Source of the DNA: Desulfovibrio gilichinskyi
Lineage (GTDB): Bacteria > Desulfobacterota > Desulfovibrionia > Desulfovibrionales > Desulfovibrionaceae
Direction of reading: 5' to 3'
DNA: 64,000 nt
Assembly (NCBI RefSeq): GCF_900177375.1
Contig: NZ_FWZU01000003.1
Span: 310,001-374,000 of the forward strand
A program made the position numbers and the translations under genes. Shown here one piece after another: positions 27,362-34,330 of this stretch (position 1 is its first letter; every line of letters starts with the position of its first letter). The notes beneath the pieces were generated by a model. That model did not search any database. It worked only from the letters and a program-made list of their open reading frames with translations, and was not told the DNA's origin.

Positions 27362-28450
27362 TTAAAGTGTTCCCAGCTGCATGAATTTGAGGCATGCGTC
27401 AGCCGCTTTATCAAAATCCACACCGCCGCTGATTTCTATGAGTTTTGTTTTAGAAAGTATTGCTGCGTAGTTATCAATGTCAGGGTCTTCCATTTTATCA
27501 GGCGAATCCGGCAGGTAGAATAACCCTGTATTTTTCATGAAAGCCGGGAGCAGGTCTTTACGTTCTATAGGATCGACAATCTTGATGACAGTTTCGCTGT
27601 TATTCCTCTGCCAGTTTAAAATGACTAACCCGTTCAGAGGTCCGCGCAAAATAAACTTATTCTTGCCGTAACATTCATCAATCAGAGCATCGTACTTATG
27701 TTCAAGGTTCCATAATTCTGTTTGCGTAAGGGACAGGAATTTTTCTTTATCACTCTCCGCAATAATGCGCGCTAGGTCAGGATTGTTTAAGGCCGTTCCG
27801 GGATTGATTCTGGGCTGCTTTGCAACTCCGTAGACAGTTATTTCAGAATTATTGTCTTCGATCATAACTCTGTCATTGCTGATAAAAGTAGTTCCCTTAC
27901 TCATTAAGTGGAGGGCCAGAGTGGATTTTCCCATTCCTGAGAATCCTGCGATGGCAATTCCCCGACCATTTTTGATAACTCCGGCAGCGTGACCGAGCAG
28001 ACATCCCTGATTGAGTTTATATTCAATAAAGCGGTTATTGATGAAGTTGATGACCTGATTGGAATTTTCAACGCATGGACCGATGGCGATGTTTCCGCCG
28101 TGTCCGAAAGCGAAGAGCATTCCAGTCAATCGTTTGTAGACAACTCGTCCGTCTGCAAGATCTGCGTGCTCTTCTTTGATCTTTGTTTTGCCCGGGTCAG
28201 GCTGTTTAACGATATATTCAATTCCAAAATCTGCGGGAGGGCATTCGTGTGCAGTGATAAGAATATCACCATTTGTACTGGAAATAAGGAATTCTTTAAA
28301 ATAATTTTTGAGGTCTGCAAGCAGATCTTCGCTGTTAACTTTTGTTTCAATAACGCAGCCGCCGAAATCAATGAAAAGAGATTTTTCCGCTGGAAACTCT
28401 TTGCGGTATTTTTCAACTATTTCAGCTTGTGTGATACTATTTTTATTCAT
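27362..28450 (-). CDS. HprK-related kinase (GAK cluster, kinase B type)
   Basis: The 362-residue protein has a Walker A 'GFSGMGKSTLALHL' (about residues 170-183), 'FISNDRVMIE' following it, and no N-terminal domain of the classical bifunctional HPr kinase. It fits the HprK-related kinase B family. HPr kinase phosphorylates a serine on a small protein; here the target is unknown. Its start overlaps the ATP-grasp stop by one base (TAATG), indicating translational coupling. Confidence 0.87.
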   Translation of the reverse strand: MNKNSITQAEIVEKYRKEFPAEKSLFIDFGGCVIETKVNSEDLLADLKNYFKEFLISSTNGDILITAHECPPADFGIEYIVKQPDPGKTKIKEEHADLADGRVVYKRLTGMLFAFGHGGNIAIGPCVENSNQVINFINNRFIEYKLNQGCLLGHAAGVIKNGRGIAIAGFSGMGKSTLALHLMSKGTTFISNDRVMIEDNNSEITVYGVAKQPRINPGTALNNPDLARIIAESDKEKFLSLTQTELWNLEHKYDALIDECYGKNKFILRGPLNGLVILNWQRNNSETVIKIVDPIERKDLLPAFMKNTGLFYLPDSPDKMEDPDIDNYAAILSKTKLIEISGGVDFDKAADACLKFMQLGTL

Positions 28451-29322
28451 TATTTTACCTTCTCAATTACATAATCCGCGTACATGGATGCAGCGTCTAT
28501 CCCGCGCGCATCAAGCAGTCCTCTGAATCCGCCGAAGGCTGAAACTTCAAAGATGAAAGGGCCTTCATCAGTTAAGGCCACATCTACGCAGGTAAAGTCC
28601 AGATCGAACAGCGACTGTGCCTTGCGGGCAAGTTCAATTATTTCTTGCGGAGGATCAAATGGTGCGTATTTTCCGCCGTTTATCGTAGTGGTATTCCATG
28701 CATTGTTTGTTTTACAGCGTGCATATGTTGTTACATATTCTCCGCCTAAGAAAGCTATCCCGAGATCACTGTCTTTGAGATCGATAGTTTTCTGGATGTA
28801 CATGGTTTTATATTTTTTGCTGTATTTTTCGATAGTCTCGCGGGCCTGCGGGTTCGGTTTAAGCACAAACATGCCGCGAGCCTTGGTGCTGTACAGTGGT
28901 TTAAAAACAGCTTCACCGTATTCTTCTACTGCGGCAAGTGCGTGATCTACATCTTCGGTTATGGTTGTAGGGGGCATTGGAATATCGCCAAGTTGCAATG
29001 ATATTGTGCAGGTCAGTCTGTCCAGTACTCTTAAGATGCTGTAAGGGGATGAGAATATTCTAACTCCGCGTCCTTCGAGCATGCGGAGCATTTCAAGGCG
29101 ATCAAGCAGATCAGGTGAATATTGTCTGCCGATTTTTTTTATGATGATCCCGTCGAGTTCAGAGAGGTTGACTCCGTCAACAACAGCTTTTCCGGAAGGA
29201 AGATCAAGTCGAACATCCTTCATCTCGAAGAGCATTTTTTTCTGACCTGTTTTGCGGGCTACAGCATCAGCAAGTTGTTCGGAAGACCACGCTTTCTTAA
29301 GCCCGATTACTCCTATTTTCAT
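28450..29322 (-). CDS. ATP-grasp enzyme of the GAK system
   Basis: ATG 29322 is preferred because AAGGA lies seven bases upstream; an in-frame ATG at 29343, overlapping the upstream stop as TAATG, is an alternative. The roughly 290-residue protein has an ATP-grasp layout related to RimK/glutathione-synthetase-like ligases: 'KIGVIGLKK' start, 'GIIIKKIGRQ', 'AVFKPLYSTKARGMF' (ATP-binding lysine and glycine-rich loop) and a C-terminal 'DVALTDEGPFIFEVSAFGG' with metal-binding acids. Such enzymes couple a carboxylate to an amine or thiol with ATP. The substrates here are unknown; a small amphi-Trp protein as acceptor is a testable idea. Confidence 0.85.
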   Translation of the reverse strand: MKIGVIGLKKAWSSEQLADAVARKTGQKKMLFEMKDVRLDLPSGKAVVDGVNLSELDGIIIKKIGRQYSPDLLDRLEMLRMLEGRGVRIFSSPYSILRVLDRLTCTISLQLGDIPMPPTTITEDVDHALAAVEEYGEAVFKPLYSTKARGMFVLKPNPQARETIEKYSKKYKTMYIQKTIDLKDSDLGIAFLGGEYVTTYARCKTNNAWNTTTINGGKYAPFDPPQEIIELARKAQSLFDLDFTCVDVALTDEGPFIFEVSAFGGFRGLLDARGIDAASMYADYVIEKVK

Positions 29323-29342
29323 AGTATATCCTTTATGTTGCA

Positions 29343-30995
29343 TTAATAATGAAGAATGTCTTCAGGAAGAATAAAGTCATCCCAGCTGTCGCTGTAACGG
29401 TTAACTTTTTCAAGGAGGAACATAGAGCGATTAAACATCTCTTTTGCAAATCCATAATTAAATTCAAAACGCGTTGAAGTGTAGAATGACCGCGCCAGTG
29501 CGAGAGTCAGTCTTGCCTTCCACGTGGGATCGTTCTTTTCCATCGCAAACTCTTCTGCAAAGTTGTAAAATCTGGATATTACCCCATTTATTTTATTCCG
29601 TATCGGCCTGTCGAATATAGGCATGCGGAAGCATGATACGAGAAAAACAGAAACATCCTGAATGTAGTCAAAGTTGCGTGATCTGTAGAGGTCGATGAAT
29701 CTGATCCGTTCATCTGCGTTGCTGTAAACAACATTATTGCAGTTGAAGTCGCCATGGATGAACACAGTGAAAGGAGCTGGCAGACTATGCTCTACAGACA
29801 TTGCTTCAGTAATCAGCTCTGCTGAGGATGTGATTTCTTCCGCTCCGAGTGATCGTGCATGGCGGTTGAATTCAGGGTGAACCTGTAAAACTCCGGGCTG
29901 ACGGGATTTTAATTGTTCCATATAATTGGTTACAAACGGACCTGTTTTGATGGTCGTTGTCCAGATATGGCGCAGCGTCTGCTCAAGTGTAAAAAGGCCG
30001 TTTTCAAGATTTATATCGTCAGAGGTTAGAATCATTGTATCTAATGTGCAGCCCGGTAAAAATTCTACCAGCATTGAGGCTTTATTTTCCGCAGGGGTTT
30101 CATGGTAGCCGAAAATGTCAGGAACTCTGCCGGGGAACATTTTATTCCAAAGCTTAAGGTTGTCGCGTTCAGCTTTAATCTTTGCCAGATTACCTTCTTT
30201 ATAAATACTTCCTTGTGCAACCGGAGGACCGTTCTCTTTGTCTTTTGCCTGCACATGGCCTATTCGGCATCCTGAGCGAGACCCCCATATTCCTTGAAAA
30301 TCGATATCTGAAAAGGAACCGTCAAACCCGGAGACCGTGAGTGTATGTTGCAGTGATTCAAATTGTTCAATCTTGATGCGTTCGCCGAGGATTGAGAAAA
30401 TGATTGCCTCGCCTATATTAAGAAGCGAGTCGCCGATTCTTTCAAGATAGCGGAATATAAAGAGGACTGTAACTAAGTCAGGTATGTTCTTTCCGCTTCC
30501 CATCTCAGCCATAATACGGTTGAAATTGTCTTTATAAAGGGAATCTAGATTGTATTCAGACTTACAAATTGCAAGTGCTAAAGGCATATCCTTGTCATCG
30601 AATCCTTTCTCAATCGAGGCGGTCGTTGTTTCTATGATGTCAAAAGCTTCCGGGCACTCGAATCTGTTAACAAATCCCTTGTCTTCAAGGTAAGCCATCT
30701 GGTTGACGATGTTGACGCAGTAATCACCGATTCTTTCAAGATTGACTGAAGCCAGCTGGATTGCTCTGATTTTATTGAGAGTTTTATCGTCCAGTTGAGT
30801 ATCTTTGTTTATACGGGAATAAGTTTTGTTTTCGATGATTGTTTTCAGGTTATCAATGTAATCGTCACGCGAGGTTATCTTACGAAAGAGTGAGCGTGAT
30901 GGGGAATTGACAAACTTTCGAGTCGCAGAAATCTGATTTTTGACTTCGAGCACGAGAAATTTAAAATTTTCGTCTAAACCTTCAAATGTCAGCAT
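29343..30995 (-). CDS. PhoU-like/aminoglycoside-phosphotransferase-like fusion (GAK cluster)
   Basis: The 550-residue protein has two parts. The first 215 or so residues read as a PhoU-like helical repeat ('IRAIQLASVNLERIGDYCVNI', 'FRYLERIGDSLLNIGEA'; the E/DRIGD pattern recurs). From about residue 245 to 500 there is an APH/choline-kinase-like domain with 'FIHGDFNCNNVVY' (catalytic Asp region) and 'FIDLYRSRNFDYIQDVSVFL' (metal-binding Asp). The fusion suggests a kinase controlled by a phosphate-related helical module, but both activities are unproven. It starts two bases after the amphi-Trp gene, so translation is probably coupled. Confidence 0.8.
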   Translation of the reverse strand: MLTFEGLDENFKFLVLEVKNQISATRKFVNSPSRSLFRKITSRDDYIDNLKTIIENKTYSRINKDTQLDDKTLNKIRAIQLASVNLERIGDYCVNIVNQMAYLEDKGFVNRFECPEAFDIIETTTASIEKGFDDKDMPLALAICKSEYNLDSLYKDNFNRIMAEMGSGKNIPDLVTVLFIFRYLERIGDSLLNIGEAIIFSILGERIKIEQFESLQHTLTVSGFDGSFSDIDFQGIWGSRSGCRIGHVQAKDKENGPPVAQGSIYKEGNLAKIKAERDNLKLWNKMFPGRVPDIFGYHETPAENKASMLVEFLPGCTLDTMILTSDDINLENGLFTLEQTLRHIWTTTIKTGPFVTNYMEQLKSRQPGVLQVHPEFNRHARSLGAEEITSSAELITEAMSVEHSLPAPFTVFIHGDFNCNNVVYSNADERIRFIDLYRSRNFDYIQDVSVFLVSCFRMPIFDRPIRNKINGVISRFYNFAEEFAMEKNDPTWKARLTLALARSFYTSTRFEFNYGFAKEMFNRSMFLLEKVNRYSDSWDDFILPEDILHY

Positions 30996-30997
30996 AA

Positions 30998-31270
30998 TTA
31001 AGAGTTTATGTTTAATGTTTTAGTAGAAGCTTCTTCAGAAGGTTCTGTTTCTTTCCATTCAATTTTTATAGTAATTTTGTTGCTTTCGCCTTTTGTTTTG
31101 GCTTTAACTGCAAAATTTAAAAGTCCATGTGGACTCAATTGAATTTCATCACCGTTGGTTGAAAGGTTTATTTTACCGGATTCAAATCCTTCTATAAGTG
31201 ATTTTAAAAAATTGCCGATTGTTTCAGAATCTTGCAGCGATTCGAACAAAAATTTTTTTTCAGCTGTCAT
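30998..31270 (-). CDS. amphi-Trp domain protein (second copy, GAK cluster)
   Basis: The 90-residue protein repeats the amphi-Trp pattern seen at 25778-26083: 'TIGNFLKSLIEGFESGKINL', 'EIQLSPHGLLNFAVKAKTKG' and 'ITIKIEWKE'. GGAG precedes the ATG. It sits immediately upstream of the PhoU-APH gene with a two-base gap. Two copies bracketing the enzymes in one cluster fits a role as partners or substrates. Confidence 0.85.
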   Translation of the reverse strand: MTAEKKFLFESLQDSETIGNFLKSLIEGFESGKINLSTNGDEIQLSPHGLLNFAVKAKTKGESNKITIKIEWKETEPSEEASTKTLNINS

Positions 31271-31422
31271 TTATTGGCTCCGTTCTGCCGCGTGCAGTGA
31301 GTATTGTTTATTAAGATATCAGGATAAAATTATATATTGCTTTAACAGTGGTGCACTGTATCAATGATGAGTAAGCATTTCTTTGCAATTATATGATGAT
31401 CCCGTTACGAAGATGAAAATAA

Positions 31423-32565
31423 TTACCCAGCAAGCCTTGTTCTGTATTCATCAATTACAGACTGTCTGTTTATTCCGGCTATGATCAGTTTTTTCCTGAT
31501 ATTAAGGTCGTTCCAAGCTGGTTGCATACCAATTTCACGAGCTGCTTTTGCCGGATCCTGTGTTTCGATTGATTTAGTCTTTTCACTCATGTGGCAGTCG
31601 TCTCCCATGAAGATCAAAATTTCTTTATTACCGGGGCGGCGGTTGATGTTCTGCTCGTTTACAACTGAAATCAGAAATTCCGTATAACGCTGAGACTGAG
31701 GATTCCATACCTCAATTCCGTCCACATCATATTTAGCCAGCAGTATGGGCCAGAATTCTTCAGGATGCGGTATTACTACGCATCCGCCGAGAGCTCGTGC
31801 TTCTTCGATTACTTCAGTGGCCCTATAGAAAAATTTCAAGGAAAAATCTTTTTTAACAAGCGACTTAACCGCTTTTAGATAAGCTTGAATTCTATTTATG
31901 GAGGTGTCTCCGTATTTAGGCCGCAGTGCATCAAAGAAGTTTTTGATAAGCTTGTTTTTAACTGAATCCTTTGGAATATCTGACCAGTTTTCATCAAGCA
32001 TTGTTTGAATTTTGGTTACATACACTTTTACCATTTCAACCAGATTCTCATCCGCTCCTGTTTCGCGTGCAGCCTCATGGACCCTTTTTTCATCCGGCTT
32101 AGTGATGGAATCCATAAATTCGAATAACTGTGATGTGCGATACTTGAACGTGTGAGCCAGCATTGATTTCAAAACATGGGCCTTTTCAACCTTTTCATTT
32201 TCAAAATGAAGAAGCAGTTGAATTTTCTGGTTGAAACCGCTGGCATAGCAATCAACTTCAACACCTGTGTATGGTCCGTAACTCATGAGTTCATTGTGCT
32301 GCGTGGGGATCAATAATTCATCTTCTCTGTTAGGAAACATGATATCTATCCGCTTTGAGATAAGATCCATGGGAATAAATTCAGGATGCCAGTGCACTGC
32401 AAGAACTTTTTCCTGTCTATGGCAGATTTGAGAAGGATTTACGATTTGTTCAATTTGCCAGTCAGCTAATTCAATAGAAGTAACTGCAGAGAATATAGCA
32501 CGATCTTCATCTGTTATTTCCGGGGTGACTTCAAATTCTTCAAGGCAAACACGGTTTGTTTTCAT
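31423..32565 (-). CDS. PHP-type metal-dependent phosphoesterase (GAK cluster)
   Basis: The 380-residue protein has PHP-domain features spread along its length: 'VHWHPEF', 'IPTQHNEL', 'VEVDCY', 'CVVIPHPEEFWP', 'DGIEVWNPQS' and 'FMGDDCHMS', which supply the His/Asp/Glu metal ligands of histidinol-phosphatase-like PHP enzymes. Known PHP enzymes hydrolyse phosphoesters. The target here is unknown; in this setting it could oppose one of the kinases. It lies 11 bases downstream of the XXXCH gene and 152 bases upstream of the next amphi-Trp gene, a gap that could hold an internal promoter. Confidence 0.75.
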   Translation of the reverse strand: MKTNRVCLEEFEVTPEITDEDRAIFSAVTSIELADWQIEQIVNPSQICHRQEKVLAVHWHPEFIPMDLISKRIDIMFPNREDELLIPTQHNELMSYGPYTGVEVDCYASGFNQKIQLLLHFENEKVEKAHVLKSMLAHTFKYRTSQLFEFMDSITKPDEKRVHEAARETGADENLVEMVKVYVTKIQTMLDENWSDIPKDSVKNKLIKNFFDALRPKYGDTSINRIQAYLKAVKSLVKKDFSLKFFYRATEVIEEARALGGCVVIPHPEEFWPILLAKYDVDGIEVWNPQSQRYTEFLISVVNEQNINRRPGNKEILIFMGDDCHMSEKTKSIETQDPAKAAREIGMQPAWNDLNIRKKLIIAGINRQSVIDEYRTRLAG

Positions 32566-32576
32566 TTTAATCTTCT

Positions 32577-33107
32577 CTATTTATGTTGAGAATGGCAGTG
32601 GGCTTTAATACTGTTTAAATTGTCACATGTTTTATGGATTTCTTCAATGTTATTGCTATCCAGTGCCATTTTAAACTCTTCACAGGCTGTAATATATTCT
32701 TCATAATATTCGTCGCCGTAACCTTCATACGTTACCATTAATTTTGAGTCTTCAAGAAACAGGCTGACAACTTCTTTCGGGGGGAGTGTCCCTGCGTGAA
32801 CGTCTTTGAATATGATCTTGAAAGTATCTTTCATCCTTTTTTTTAAGCTGGAGTATTTAATTTTTTGCGGAAGACCGTCAGGAGTTTCCTGTTCTTCAGA
32901 CTGTTTTGCGGGTTTTGCCTTAATTTTGATAGTTGTCTGTTCCTGATTATGGCTGATATTTATTTTAAGCTTTTTAAATCCGGCTATAACTCCGAAATAG
33001 GGCATGTCTTCCGATTTTCCGGTTTCAATTGCTTCTGCCATCTTGCGCAGAAAGTCTGGAAGTTCATCCGGTTTGATAAATTTTTCAATCTTGCTTTCGT
33101 TGCCCAT
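32577..33107 (-). CDS. GAK-system XXXCH protein with amphi-Trp-like N-terminus
   Basis: The 176-residue protein starts with an amphi-Trp-like region ('FLRKMAEAIETGK', 'FKKLKINISHNQEQTTIKIK') and ends with a helical domain carrying cysteines and a terminal '...KAHCHSQHK'. The C-terminal Cys-His pair without the earlier Cys of a haem-binding CxxCH is the 'XXXCH' signature of this family. No signal peptide is visible, so cytoplasmic; haem binding is not supported. GGAG precedes the ATG. It is the first gene of the minus-strand cluster. Confidence 0.8.
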   Translation of the reverse strand: MGNESKIEKFIKPDELPDFLRKMAEAIETGKSEDMPYFGVIAGFKKLKINISHNQEQTTIKIKAKPAKQSEEQETPDGLPQKIKYSSLKKRMKDTFKIIFKDVHAGTLPPKEVVSLFLEDSKLMVTYEGYGDEYYEEYITACEEFKMALDSNNIEEIHKTCDNLNSIKAHCHSQHK

Positions 33108-33420
33108 GTGTATTCTCCAGTTTTTGATAGCGGGGTAATCTTGTATGATAATTGCCTACAATCTTATAGATTATAGGGTAACATTATTCAGTAAATGTTT
33201 CGGGAATGTTACAATCGTGCAACTGCTTAAATTTGGGGGCAGAAAGCAATTCCGATAATATTACACAGAAAAAGGCTTGGTTTGCTATCCCTAATATTGT
33301 GGCGGGCAGCTTTAATTATGACAGTATAGTAAATAAAAACGACCTGATTCTTATGGGAAGATTCAGGTCGTTGAAGGTATGTTTAGAGCTATAAATTAAG
33401 TATGTTATGATTAAAAATGT
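33108..33420. other. intergenic stretch upstream of the GAK cluster
   Basis: These 313 bases hold the terminator of the HD gene (33338-33372) and, closer to 33107, the likely promoter region of the cluster. I see no supported gene; the plus-strand frame 33206-33394 lacks a ribosome-binding site and crosses the terminator. Confidence 0.45.
33330..33372 (-). terminator. Rho-independent terminator of the HD-domain gene
   Basis: Minus-strand arms at 33372-33358 and 33352-33338 (15 bases, one mismatch, loop of five) are followed on that strand by TTTTTATTT. Confidence 0.75.
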
Positions 33421-33957
33421 TTAGTTGTCTGCGATAGCTAATTCTTCCAGATTTTTTTCTGTTTCGTGCTCAAGTGCGGTTTTAATTTTCATGGCAATTT
33501 CTTTTTTGCGCTTAAGATCAGCCACTTCTTGCGGGTTGTCTTTAGCCTCTTCAATTTTAAAATCATATTTATAAGCAACACTGATAATCTGGTCCTTTTC
33601 AACCAGTTTGGTTGCAATAAAAACGATTTCTTTTTCAGAAACCGGCTGTTCTCCTGAAAAGTCGAGGTCCCGGTGTGCTTCAACAATCGTGGCTACTTCG
33701 GAGTATCCTAGTTTTCTAAGTGCTGCCCCGGCAAGTTGCTCATGATCAGGACCATGACCGGCAACGTGGCTCAGCAATGCGCCGGCCCTGATCAAGGCAA
33801 TGTAGGGGCCGCTGTCACGTAACCATTTCAGGTCGCGTCCTATTCGCAAAGCTACCTTACAAATAAGTTCGGCATTTATAAGCTGATCTGCCGGAAGTTT
33901 AAAAACTTCTGTCAGCAATCTTTCGCATTCTTCTGCATTCGGGATATTTTTATTCAT
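33421..33957 (-). CDS. HD-domain phosphohydrolase-like protein
   Basis: The 178-residue protein has HD-domain features: 'LLSHVAGHGPDHEQLAGAAL', 'VATIVEAHRDL' and 'EIVFIATKLVEKDQI'. The HxxGHxxDH region supplies His and Asp ligands for a metal-dependent phosphohydrolase. No second domain is visible. It is upstream of, and in the same direction as, the GAK cluster, but its own terminator at 33338-33372 separates it, so membership in the system is doubtful. AAAGGTGG precedes the start. It is divergent from the vWA operon. Confidence 0.78.
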   Translation of the reverse strand: MNKNIPNAEECERLLTEVFKLPADQLINAELICKVALRIGRDLKWLRDSGPYIALIRAGALLSHVAGHGPDHEQLAGAALRKLGYSEVATIVEAHRDLDFSGEQPVSEKEIVFIATKLVEKDQIISVAYKYDFKIEEAKDNPQEVADLKRKKEIAMKIKTALEHETEKNLEELAIADN

Positions 33958-34330
33958 GTTCCACCTTTAGTTTTTTGATTGGTGGCAGAATCTCAGAATT
34001 ATTGACTGCTATCAAGCAAATTCAGTCATTATGAAACTAATATCCGATAACATGCCGGATTAGAAGGATTAACTTTAGATTGAGTTGATAGTTTTTGATT
34101 AATTAATCGTAATTTATGGGCTAGATATGGATAATTTTTGACTGTCCTAATATTTGTTTTCAATTATATACCTTTTTCTATATAATAAAATTGGTTGTTT
34201 TAAGTTGACCTGAGGTTTAATTGATAATATTACGCTATACAAATAATGCATTAGTTAATTAAATTATGATTTCAACATGCTTAATGTTTTTTAGAAATTT
34301 CATATAGGCTTAACGTTATAAAGGGATTGT
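33958..34330. other. divergent, AT-rich upstream region of the vWA operon
   Basis: These 373 bases are markedly AT-rich and contain no gene. A possible sigma-70 promoter for the operon is TTGACT (34138-34143) followed after 18 bases by AATTAT (34162-34167), leaving an untranslated leader of about 155 bases. No other clear element is seen. Confidence 0.35.

Noticed and set aside
27989-28474. 161-codon plus-strand frame opposite the HprK-like gene
   Set aside because: Antisense to the gene and dominated by Phe/Cys, no start signal.
33206-33394. 62-codon plus-strand frame upstream of the GAK cluster
   Set aside because: No ribosome-binding site and it runs through the HD-gene terminator.
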